From the NCBI GenBank assembly GCA_019752375.1, contig JAIEMG010000371.1, positions 1 to 39,044 of the forward strand: a stretch of 39,044 nt of DNA, given 5' to 3'. This document shows positions 27,927 through 35,109 of the stretch, in pieces. The notes beneath the pieces are model-generated. The model was not told where the DNA came from and ran no database searches. It worked only from the letters and a program-made list of their open reading frames with translations. Each line of letters opens with the position of its first letter. The first letter of the stretch is position 1. The position numbers were made by a program, and so were the translations under genes. This DNA is from Gemmataceae bacterium (lineage in GTDB: Bacteria; Planctomycetota; Planctomycetia; Gemmatales; Gemmataceae).

Positions 27927-28814
27927 TCACGCGGCTGGCGCGGGCTCGTTGAACAAGGGCAGGGGGGCGGATGGGACCGGGGACATTTCTTCATAGCATT
28001 GCCCGTCCAGCATGGCGTCCATTCCCGGATGCCTTCCATTCGCCTGCTTGAAGTAGAATGGTACGCCGGCGGCACGGCACTTGTCGCGCAGCGGCGACTT
28101 CTCGGTGCGAATCCGTCGGGCACGCTCGTTCTCCACGTCCTTGATCTGCTGATGGACGAACTGCCAGCGCTGGTGCTCCCGCAGCAGACGCCGCTGCAAC
28201 TCCGCCGCCACCGGCTGGTCGTCCCAGGTCCGCAAGGTCGGCAGCAACGCCTCGAACTTGTCGTTGACCTCCGCCTCCAGACCGCAGCCGGCGAGCAGGC
28301 CTTTGATGCGATTGCTGTGCCGTGTTCGGTCGGCTTTCATCTCCAGCAGGTCGCGGTGCAACTGACGCCGGTCTTCGTCGGGCACCGCGGGGACGTTGAC
28401 CACGCTCCACACCTTTTGCTCGCCACCGTGGTAGCGCTGCAGCTGCTGCAGGAGTTTGGCGGCATCGAGCCGATCGCTTTTGGCCCGCCGCGCCCGCCGG
28501 TTGACCTCGATGGACGACGCATCGACCACCTGGTTGTCGATGCCGCGCTGCAGCAGCCAGCGATGCAGCCAGAAGCCATCCCGGCCCGCCTCGTAACACG
28601 AGCGCACGGGCACGTCGTCGGGCAGCCCCCAGCGCTGGCGGGCCTTGGCGATCTCCTGCTCAAGCGCCGTCAGGTCGCGCGCCCGGATGGTCCGCAACCG
28701 GGCCGGCTCCGCCGGCGCCGTGCTGAACGCCAACTTCCATTCCGTCCAGCCGAGATCGAAGGCCAGGTACAAAACCGGCGTACTCGTGGTAGACTGCGTG
28801 TGGGTCGCTGCCAT
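27927..28814 (-). pseudogene. Truncated IS110-family transposase fused in frame to a DUF5131 tail
   Basis: The open frame is 295 aa with ATG 28814 (AAGGAGG upstream). Residues 1 to about 237 are the IS110 N-terminal DEDD (RuvC-like) domain: LAFDLGWTEWKLAF with catalytic Asp, CYEAGRDGFWLHRWL with Glu, and VVDASSIEVNRRARRAKSDRLDA with the Asp pair, followed by the coiled linker. The C-terminal Transposase_20 domain with its active Ser, needed for transposition, is missing. From about residue 241 the protein reads PLRDKCRAAGVPFYFKQANG...LDGQCYEEM, which resembles the C-terminus of phage Gp37/Gp68-like DUF5131 proteins. This is a deletion or insertion junction that kept the frame. Not expected to transpose. 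Confidence 0.75.
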
Positions 28815-28832
28815 GGCAAGCCTCCTTCAAGG

Positions 28833-28912
28833 GTTCGTAGTCGGACATCCTTGACGGAGCTTACCAGCAGCGGCCCTTTCCTCTCATAGCATCTGAAGGC
28901 GGGACTACGAAC
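28833..28912 (-). other. IS110 left non-coding end with 10-bp inverted repeat (possible bridge RNA remnant)
   Basis: GTTCGTAGTC at 28833-28842 pairs with GACTACGAAC at 28903-28912, enclosing 60 bases just upstream of the transposase start. IS110 elements encode a structured guide (bridge) RNA in this non-coding end. The position and foldability fit a remnant of that, but the length is short and the element is disabled. Confidence 0.35.
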
Positions 28913-28925
28913 AAATTCCTGGACG

Positions 28926-29095
28926 ATTAGATTTACAACGCTACGTCCTCCGAAAGGATGGGCGTGAGTGTTTGTAGCCGCAGGCTTCAGCCTGCGGAAT
29001 GCCTGTGCCACCGCCGCGATGCCAATGCCGCAGGCTGAAGCCTGCGGCTACAGACCCGTACGAAGAATTGTGCTCAAGGCATCGCTGTAGAACCC
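28926..29095. repeat. Inverted-repeat element with paired hairpins at its core
   Basis: Outer ends GATTTACAACGCTACG and the reverse complement of GCATCGCTGTAGAACC are imperfect inverted repeats. The inner arms 28974-28997 and 29028-29051 are perfect 24-bp inverted repeats. Each inner arm is itself a hairpin CCGCAGGC-TTCA-GCCTGCGG (TGAA in the other). The same layout, more decayed, occurs at 23944-24098. It lies between the IS110 end and the Ro60-like gene's 3' end, just after its stop. Confidence 0.75.
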
Positions 29096-29103
29096 GTTGG
29101 GCC

Positions 29104-30654
29104 TTACGGCCTCCGCTCCGGCAGTGGATATTCCATGACCTCCATCAGCAATTCCATTCGCGATGGCCGTGCCAGCATGGGCACCAGGTTCGGCAGCGAG
29201 TAGTAGTCGCCGTTGAACTGGAACGCATCGGCCTGGATGCCTGCGGTGCGGCACGCTTCTTCCAACTTGGTCGTGCCGCCGGGCGTGCGCACGAAGCATA
29301 CCACCGGATCGGCGTGCAACTCCTGCCGATATTTCCGCAGGCTGTCCACGAAGAACGGTGCCGTGTTTTCGTCCTCGTCGGTGACCACGATCAGCTGCTC
29401 GACAACCTGGCGCTTGCGGCGCAGGTATTCCACGGCCACGCCGGCCGAAGTGCCGCCGCCGGCCGTGATGCCGCGTAATGCCTTCTCCCAGTCTGCCAGC
29501 TCGGCGCCCGCCGGCTGGATCGGATACGCCATCGTGTCGAAGGCAAAGACGTGCAGCCGGTCGGAGCACACCGCCGACAGCATCGCGCCGATGCGCTTGC
29601 CCAGCTCGATGGCAACCTCCATCGAACCGGACTTGTCGATGAGCAGCGCGGTTGGCCGCGTGATGCGTCCCTTCGCCTTGATTTGCGTGTCCGCCACCTG
29701 CTCCAGCTTGCGACGCACCTCCTTGGACACTCCGGCCGCCTTCATGGCCTCCTCGGCCTTGAGGGCACTGACGCGCGTTCCCGTCTTCGCCTGATCCAGC
29801 TTTGCCTCGATCTGGGACTTGATGTCGGCATCGTCCAGCGCGCCGCGGCGGCGCAAGGCTTCGAGGTTATTGATCACTTCCTGCGGGCTCATGCGTTCCA
29901 CGAGCGCCGACAGGACCGCCGGCGTCATCGTTTGCACGACGGTGGCCGCGACGCGGTACGGAATCTGGTGCTTGCGGATCGCCGCTGCTTGGTCCTCCGG
30001 GTTCGTTGCCTTCGCAAGCGCCTTGAGCGCAAAGACGCGGCTGTCCGGCGGCGGCGTCTCGTCGAAGAGGATCAGCTGAGCGCGCGGTCCCGGCTTGATG
30101 TGCAGCAACGCGTAGAGGCGCTTGAGCGCCTTGCGCGCCACGAGCACACTGCTGTCGAACCAGTCCGCATCGGCCTCGCGCTCGCGCAGATAGCGCGTGA
30201 CCTCGGTCTTGAGCGCCCGCGGCGGGTTGCGAAACAAGCCGATCTCGTCCACGAGCGTTTCGGTGCGGGCCGGCGGTGCGGCATCCTTGGCCTTGCGCTG
30301 CCGGCGCGGCCGCTTGACCGCAGGCTCCTCAACGCGCACCTTCACCGTCTCCTTGCGGCCGTGGATGAAATCGACGACGCGAACGAGTTGGTACGGCGGC
30401 AGGGCGCGGAGCATGGCCAGGCCGGTATCGCGGTGTCCCGGGAAGTCGCTGAGGATCAGGTTGACGATGAACATCTCCTTGTGATCGCGCACGTCTCCGT
30501 GATCGCTGTACCAGGCGGCAAGGCGAACGTAGAAACGCGGGTCCTTCAGCGTCATGTCGCTGTGGATCGGCCAGATCTTGGCCAGCTGGCGGTGCGGCGT
30601 GGTCAGCAGCGTGTTGAGGATCGTCAGACGCAGGTCCTGCTCGGCAGTCGGCAT
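29104..30654 (-). CDS. rsr: Ro60-like RNA-binding protein (TROVE-type helical repeats + vWA)
   Basis: Encodes 516 aa from the ATG at 30654, preceded by GGAGG at 6-base spacing; the longer frame to 30768 would run through the RNA gene and terminator. The N-terminal two thirds are helical repeats. A stretch at about 228-300 (RVAATVVQTMTPAVLSALVERMSPQEVINNLEALRRRG...IKSQIEAKL...RVSALKA) resembles the Ro60 TROVE block with LLQEMPLTALLRNLGKM. The C-terminal vWA domain has a MIDAS: DKSGS at 340-344, T402 in GGGTSAG, and D426 in VTDEDEN. Ro60 proteins form a ring that binds Y RNA on its outside and misfolded RNA ends inside, and with PNPase act in RNA decay. The upstream Y-RNA-like gene on the same strand supports the assignment. 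The symbol is for the bacterial Ro ortholog (Rsr) and is provisional. Confidence 0.72.
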   Translation of the reverse strand: MPTAEQDLRLTILNTLLTTPHRQLAKIWPIHSDMTLKDPRFYVRLAAWYSDHGDVRDHKEMFIVNLILSDFPGHRDTGLAMLRALPPYQLVRVVDFIHGRKETVKVRVEEPAVKRPRRQRKAKDAAPPARTETLVDEIGLFRNPPRALKTEVTRYLREREADADWFDSSVLVARKALKRLYALLHIKPGPRAQLILFDETPPPDSRVFALKALAKATNPEDQAAAIRKHQIPYRVAATVVQTMTPAVLSALVERMSPQEVINNLEALRRRGALDDADIKSQIEAKLDQAKTGTRVSALKAEEAMKAAGVSKEVRRKLEQVADTQIKAKGRITRPTALLIDKSGSMEVAIELGKRIGAMLSAVCSDRLHVFAFDTMAYPIQPAGAELADWEKALRGITAGGGTSAGVAVEYLRRKRQVVEQLIVVTDEDENTAPFFVDSLRKYRQELHADPVVCFVRTPGGTTKLEEACRTAGIQADAFQFNGDYYSLPNLVPMLARPSRMELLMEVMEYPLPERRP

Positions 30655-30674
30655 GGCGGCCTCCGAGGGGCAAC

Positions 30675-30706
30675 AAAAAAGGGTGTTTGCGTGAAGCAAA
30701 CACCCT
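30675..30706 (-). terminator. Strong intrinsic terminator between the Y-like RNA and the Ro60-like gene
   Basis: On the minus strand a perfect 10-bp stem GGGTGTTTGC with loop TTCAC is followed by CTTTTTT-type T run (six T). It is 14 bases downstream of the RNA's own U run and 20 bases upstream of the Ro60-like start codon. It could end the RNA transcript or act as an attenuator for the protein gene. Confidence 0.85.
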
Positions 30707-30719
30707 TCAAGGATAGGAC

Positions 30720-30873
30720 AAAAAGCCCGTACAAGTCGCACAAGCGGGTCAACAGAGTGCTCTACCATTGAGCTACGCCGGAGTTAAGTGTGAATTCCGG
30801 CGGAAGGATTCGAACCTCCAACCACTCCCGTATCAGGGGAAAGTTTGTACGCTCGATGCTGTTGGGTACGGGC
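30720..30873 (-). ncRNA. yrlA: Candidate Y RNA (YrlA-like) with permuted tRNA-like core
   Basis: About 154 nt on the minus strand, numbered from 30873. Terminal helix GCCCGUAC (1-8) with GUACGGGC (142-149), followed by UUUUU. Helix CGUACAA (23-29) with UUGUGCG (131-137). Stem GGAGU (46-50) with ACUCU (116-120), like an anticodon stem. T arm GGAGG-UUCGAAU-CCUUC (55-71). Acceptor-like helix CGCCGGA (72-78) with UCCGGCG (92-98), capped by a 13-nt loop. UA at 99-100 equals tRNA U8-A9. D arm GCUC-AAUGGUA-GAGC (101-115). The T arm thus precedes the D arm, so this is not an ordinary tRNA. GUUGACC at 121-127 recalls the 3' strand of the Ro-binding site in Y RNAs. Directly upstream of a Ro60-like gene. 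A promoter was not firmly found (TATACC near 30920 is possible). Confidence 0.75.
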
Positions 30874-30960
30874 TTGTTTCCTCCCGTGTGACTGGCAACG
30901 AAGGTATAGACGTGCGTTCCGCCGCAAGGTTCACGAGAAAAGTGCTAAACAGGGCAGTGA

Positions 30961-31176
30961 TCACAAGTCGCTCGATTGGAGCCCCGTCCGTCGGGCGATC
31001 CGCGTTAGCATACGAGGGCCGATTTCCTCGTTGTCCTGGAACGCGAAGACGTAATCCGACCAGCCTGGGCGCGAGAGGATGCGGTGCGATCCACCGCCTT
31101 GTCGCTTGATACTCCAGCCGATGTGCTGCAAGGCGGACAGAACTCGCCGCGCTTTGGTCGAAGGCCAATGGCTCAT
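30961..31176 (-). CDS. hicA: HicA-family toxin (mRNA interferase)
   Basis: Encodes 71 aa. The double-stranded-RNA-binding-like fold shows RRVLSALQHIGWSIKRQGGGSHRIL with the catalytic His in GGSH (about 28-31), then FAFQDNEEIGPRMLTRIARRTGL. It matches HicA/YcfA in length and pattern. HicA cleaves mRNA without ribosomes. The ATG overlaps the hicB stop (ATGA), so antitoxin is made first and coupled. The pair lies just upstream of the Y-like RNA on the same strand. Confidence 0.88.
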   Translation of the reverse strand: MSHWPSTKARRVLSALQHIGWSIKRQGGGSHRILSRPGWSDYVFAFQDNEEIGPRMLTRIARRTGLQSSDL

Positions 31177-31379
31177 GCCGGCACCGCAAAGACATGCCCC
31201 AGCTCAGGTACGGGCTCCCCGTGGTCGAGGCGATCGGCGATCACGCGCAGGGCCAATGCCTGGACTCGACTGATGGCTTCCGGGCGCGTTTGTCCGTAGG
31301 CCAGCACGCCGGGTAGTTCGGGCACCTCGGCCAGCCAGCGCCCATCCGTTTCCTGTTCGACTTCGATGGTCAGGCCCAT
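31173..31379 (-). CDS. hicB: HicB-family antitoxin (short form)
   Basis: Encodes 68 aa, ATG 31379 with AGGAG 9 bases upstream. Pattern IEVEQETDGRWLAEVPELPGVLAYGQTRPEAISRVQALALRVIADRL is the HicB N-terminal ferredoxin-like domain that inhibits HicA. There is no C-terminal HTH or ribbon-helix-helix DNA-binding part, so any autoregulation would need another protein. First gene of the two-gene hicBA unit. Confidence 0.88.
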   Translation of the reverse strand: MGLTIEVEQETDGRWLAEVPELPGVLAYGQTRPEAISRVQALALRVIADRLDHGEPVPELGHVFAVPA

Positions 31380-31467
31380 GGTTGTTCGCTCCTCGTGGTA
31401 GCGGCTGGTTCGTGGAACAGTGCCGCTCTCATCTTAACCTGGCGCGGCCGCGCCGATCAACTTCTCG

Positions 31468-31724
31468 ACTGCATCGGGGTGCAAACCCGTTTCTGCGCCC
31501 ATCAGGGCGGTCGTTTCCCTCGTGACCGGGCTCTGCCCGGTCACGCACTGCCCGCGAGGCTCTGCCTCGCGAGCCCGTGCCCGGCTGGACCGGCAGAGGG
31601 CGGACCGTTCACTGCCGCGAGGCAGAGCCTCGCCGGCAGTGCGTGACCGGGCAGAGCCCGGTCACGAGGGCGAAGGCTTCGACCAAGCAGGTCGCGCAGA
31701 AACGGGTTTGCACCCACTGCATCG
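31468..31724. mobile_element. MITE-like element with 22-bp perfect TIRs and 9-bp target duplication
   Basis: The body is 31477-31715 (239 bp). Its ends are perfect 22-bp inverted repeats beginning GGGTGCAAACCCG (31477-31498 and 31694-31715). Exact 9-bp direct repeats ACTGCATCG flank it at 31468-31476 and 31716-31724, as expected from transposition. Inside are two mirrored hairpins, GTGACCGGGC with loop TCT or AGA and GCGAGGC with loop TCT or AGA. No transposase gene. It lies between hicB and the pseudokinase, about 150 bases before the latter's start. Confidence 0.88.
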
Positions 31725-31866
31725 CCGCTCGCGACGCATCAATCAGCCTCCGAACCGCATCCATTTATTCGGACGCTTGCTTCCCACCCGGCGCCCCGTT
31801 ACGATTCTTTGGAGGGCATGCCTCACTCTCCCTTCCGTTGGGTGCCCAACCCTTGCGGTCGCCGCC

Positions 31867-34029
31867 ATGCCGATTCAGTCGGTGAACGATCTGGTCCAGG
31901 CTCTCACGCGGCATCCATTGCTGGAACCGCTGCAATTCGACGAATTGACCAAGAACCTCCGCGTCCGTTTTCCCGAGCCACGCTCCCTTTCCAAGGAACT
32001 GATGCAACGCGGCTGGCTGACGCCGTACCAGGTCAACCAGCTTTTTCAGGACCAGGGCCAGCAACTCACGCTCGGCTCGTATGTCCTGCTGGAGCGCGTG
32101 AGCGAAGGCGTCATGGGCGACGTCTTCAAGGCTCGCCATCAGCACATGCGCCGCACCGTCGCCTTGCAGGTCATCCGTCCCGAGCTATTGCGTACGCCCG
32201 GTGCCGTCGAACGCTTCTATGAAGAAGTCCAGGCCGCCAGTCAGCTGTCGCACCCGAACATTGTCGCCTCTTACGACGCCGGCCCGATTGGCAACACGCA
32301 CTTTTTTGCAATGGAGTTCCTCGAAGGCATTGACCTGGATCGCCTGGTGCAGCAATCCGGATCGCTCGGGGTCAAGCAGGCGTGCGACCTGATGCGGCAG
32401 GCGGCTCTGGGGCTTCAGCATGCCTATCAGCGCGGCCTGCGCCATCACGATCTCAAGCCGGGAAACTTGCTCATCACCGAAGTCAAGGGCTCCGGCATCG
32501 GCAAGCTTGGCGATTCCAAGGCGCCGGGCGGCGAATCGATGCTGAAGATTCGCAATCTCGGTCTGACCATTATTCGTCAGCCGACCAAGCACACGAAGCT
32601 GGACACGAAGGGGGCCCGCCCATCGACGGCATTCAGCACGGCCGACTACATCGCGCCCGAACGCGTAGCCACCGGCGAGCTAGGCGACATCCGCGCCGAG
32701 CTTTACAGCCTGGGCTGCACGTTCTACTTTCTGCTGTCAGGCCAGGTGCCTTTTCCCGGCGGCACGGTCCAGGACAAGCACCGTTGCCATCAGGAAGCCG
32801 ATCCCGCATCGCTGGAATCGTTGTGTCCCGAGGCTCCGCCGGAAGTGTCGGCCATCATTCGCAAGCTCATGGCCAAGGCGCCGGAGGATCGTTACCAGCA
32901 ACCAGCCGAGGTTGCGGCCGCGCTGGCAGGGCTCCAACTGCCCGCCGAACTGGTGAGCCGGGCCGAACAGATCGATCGCCGCCGCCTGCAGCGTCGCGAG
33001 GTGGAACGCCAGCGCATGCGTCGCTGGGTGGTGATCGGCGGTGCCGCGCTGGCTGTCGGTCTGCTCTTTTTCGTGACCTTGCTGGTCTTGCAGCTGCAGC
33101 CGAGCAAGCCGACCGTCGTCGCGAAGGCATCGCCGACGGAGCCGGAGAAGCCTGTGCTGGCGAAGCGGCCCGCACTGCTCGTCGATTGCGGTAAGGCCGA
33201 AGAAATCTGCGTGCCGACCTATGGCTGGAAGTTGATCCACGGATCTCCCTTCAATCATTGGAAGGCACCGCCCGCGGGCAGGACCCACGGCTGGTGCGAC
33301 GGCAATCAAATCCGCTTCGAGTTGCAGGTACCGCCGTCCTCGGGGGGCGTGCTGAAGTTGCTCTTCGTCGATGGGGACAGCAATGGGCGCAAGCAGAAGG
33401 TGACCATTGCGGGCCGACCGCCGGAGATCATCGAGAACTTCGCGGGTGCTGGCCGGCAGATGGTCGTGCCGTTCGAACTCGGCCAGTTGCGCGACGGCAA
33501 GATCGAGGTGACGGTCCAGAACGTGGCGCCCAGTCCGAATTGCGTGATTTCGGCGGTCGAGTTCGTACCGCACGTGCTGCCCGGAGCTGCGGACCCGACG
33601 CTGCCCATCTACTCCATCCAGTGCGGCAAGGGTAACGGGATCAACCAGGAGGAACGCGTCACCGTTCCCGGTTACGGTTGCAAGCTTACCCAGGGGCGCT
33701 CCTGGGATGGCTGGCCCGCCACCATGCCCAGGACGCACTGCTGGGTACACGAGAAAGAGATTCGCTTCGAGGTGACGGTGCCGCCAGGCGCCAGCATCGG
33801 CCTGCAACTCCTGCTGCTTGACGACGGCGGCGCACGCAAGGAGAAACTCTTCATTCAGGACAAAGAGCTGGCCTCGATCGAGAACTTCAACGGCAGCGGC
33901 CGCCGCGTCAACGTGTTCCTATCCGGCGCGGAAACCGCCAAGGGCAAGCTCGAGGTGAAGCTCCAAAGCTTCAACAACGACACCAGCGCTGTCCTTTCCG
34001 CGATCGAAATCTATCCAACCCAGCGCTGA
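31867..34029 (+). CDS. Membrane-anchored Hanks-type pseudokinase with duplicated extracytoplasmic domain
   Basis: Encodes 720 aa from the ATG at 31867; the frame upstream runs into the MITE. Kinase-like domain about 70-340: glycine loop reads RVSEGVMGDVF; the VAIK Lys is Gln (VALQVI, Q101); the catalytic loop is HHDLKPGN (193-200) with Asp kept but Arg changed; DFG is NLG (230-232), so the metal-binding Asp is missing; APE is present (IAPER). This should be catalytically weak or dead. One membrane helix is at about 386-409. Outside are two copies of a beta-rich domain (about 435-570 and 580-718), each with CGK, YGxKL, W, IRFEL/IRFEV and IENF landmarks, resembling carbohydrate- or ligand-binding modules. 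Likely a signalling scaffold that senses an external ligand. Confidence 0.85.
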   Translation: MPIQSVNDLVQALTRHPLLEPLQFDELTKNLRVRFPEPRSLSKELMQRGWLTPYQVNQLFQDQGQQLTLGSYVLLERVSEGVMGDVFKARHQHMRRTVALQVIRPELLRTPGAVERFYEEVQAASQLSHPNIVASYDAGPIGNTHFFAMEFLEGIDLDRLVQQSGSLGVKQACDLMRQAALGLQHAYQRGLRHHDLKPGNLLITEVKGSGIGKLGDSKAPGGESMLKIRNLGLTIIRQPTKHTKLDTKGARPSTAFSTADYIAPERVATGELGDIRAELYSLGCTFYFLLSGQVPFPGGTVQDKHRCHQEADPASLESLCPEAPPEVSAIIRKLMAKAPEDRYQQPAEVAAALAGLQLPAELVSRAEQIDRRRLQRREVERQRMRRWVVIGGAALAVGLLFFVTLLVLQLQPSKPTVVAKASPTEPEKPVLAKRPALLVDCGKAEEICVPTYGWKLIHGSPFNHWKAPPAGRTHGWCDGNQIRFELQVPPSSGGVLKLLFVDGDSNGRKQKVTIAGRPPEIIENFAGAGRQMVVPFELGQLRDGKIEVTVQNVAPSPNCVISAVEFVPHVLPGAADPTLPIYSIQCGKGNGINQEERVTVPGYGCKLTQGRSWDGWPATMPRTHCWVHEKEIRFEVTVPPGASIGLQLLLLDDGGARKEKLFIQDKELASIENFNGSGRRVNVFLSGAETAKGKLEVKLQSFNNDTSAVLSAIEIYPTQR

Positions 34030-34327
34030 CGTTCGGCCGCATGCGCGGACGGACAGCCGTTCAGATAAAATCCGCGGAAACCAAGGGCCAGGGCGATACC
34101 GCATGGTTGATCGGTTGGCGCAATAATCGGCAAATGCTCCGCGTTGTTTCACGCTTCCCCTGAAACTCGGCATGGACATGCGGACGCCCGTGCCGGTAGA
34201 TTGGAACGTGCAGCCCCGGCTGGAATGGTCGCGTCCCATCAGGATTACCCGACCGCAATCGACTGCAGTTCCAGCAGCCAAACGATTCCACCGTCACCAA
34301 AGCCAGGCGTGCCGCCTCCAGTCCAGC

Positions 34328-34966
34328 ATGAACGGGTTCCGCGACCTTAACATCATTCGCCTGTTCGACTTCTACCTGGCACTGATGTTCCTCATCAGTC
34401 TGTATCGCCGGTTCGGGCAGTACCGCGCCATCGGCGGCATCGCCTTCGCCGTGCCCGGGCGCTGGCCGAACTTGTTGAACCTGATCCGCAGCCACGGCAG
34501 CGTGTTCCTGACCTGGTCCACATTCCTGCCGGCCCTGGTTGCCCTGATCCTCACCATCATCCAGATCGCCCTGTCGCGCTGGCTCTTCCCGAATGCCCGC
34601 CTCACGCCGGAAGACGTGGCCGACCTGTGGGTCGCCTGGCCCGCGCTGCTGATCCTCAGTGTCGCCATGGTCGGCTTCGACATGTGGGGCGTCGTGGACG
34701 TCAGTCCGGTCAATCAGACGGATGTCGAGAAGTATTTCGACCAGGCCGAGTTCTGGCTGCGTTCCTGGACGGCCCCCATCGTCCACGCCCTCACGTTCGG
34801 CCGGATCAACCCTCGCCAGATGGTCCATGCCGAGGTGCAAAAGGCGCTGGTCGAAGCCAGCCATCTCCTCAATTCGAACCTGTGGTGGATCGCCATCCAG
34901 GTGGCGCTGCGCATGGCGTTCGGCCTGGCACTCTGGCTGACCTTCGCCCTGGAACATTCCCGGTAA
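34328..34966 (+). CDS. Integral membrane protein, unknown function
   Basis: Encodes 212 aa from ATG 34328, chosen because the protein-like composition begins here (MNGFRDLNIIRLFDFYLALMFL); an ATG at 34172 is in frame and there is no clear ribosome site at either. Four hydrophobic segments: FDFYLALMFLISLY, FLTWSTFLPALVALILTIIQIAL, LWVAWPALLILSVAMVGFDM and LWWIAIQVALRMAFGLALWLTF. A cytoplasmic stretch VDVSPVNQTDVEKYFDQAEFWLRSWTAP lies between the last two. I do not recognise a family. It follows the pseudokinase by about 300 bases on the same strand and may be its partner; this is only positional. The gap 34030-34327 shows no other feature. Confidence 0.7.
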   Translation: MNGFRDLNIIRLFDFYLALMFLISLYRRFGQYRAIGGIAFAVPGRWPNLLNLIRSHGSVFLTWSTFLPALVALILTIIQIALSRWLFPNARLTPEDVADLWVAWPALLILSVAMVGFDMWGVVDVSPVNQTDVEKYFDQAEFWLRSWTAPIVHALTFGRINPRQMVHAEVQKALVEASHLLNSNLWWIAIQVALRMAFGLALWLTFALEHSR

Positions 34967-35109
34967 GAATGCCGACCTTTCCTGCTCCCTCTCGTCTCAG
35001 GTGAACGCAACTCAGCCGGGCGGATTTCGCGTTCCCTCGAACGAAGCCAGGCCATAGAATCCCTGGCGGCGTGAGCGCATCCATTTCGTCGTCCGCGAAT
35101 CGCAACCGA

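Noticed and set aside
29551..30771. Plus-strand 406-aa frame antisense to the Ro60-like gene
   Set aside because: Arg/Leu-rich shadow, and its end crosses the terminator and the RNA gene.
30740..30840. Ordinary tRNA gene (tRNA-Thr-like halves)
   Set aside because: D arm and T arm are canonical, but the T arm comes first on the transcribed strand, the acceptor helix is capped by a loop, and no anticodon loop or CCA end can be formed in normal order.
30720..30873. Permuted two-piece tmRNA
   Set aside because: A true D arm with GG loop is present, there is no tag reading frame or tmRNA-type 5' end (GGGG..TTCGAC), and the neighbour is a Ro60-like protein.
31522..31866. Longer start for the pseudokinase
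   Set aside because: The extension is translated MITE sequence; family-like sequence starts at the ATG at 31867.
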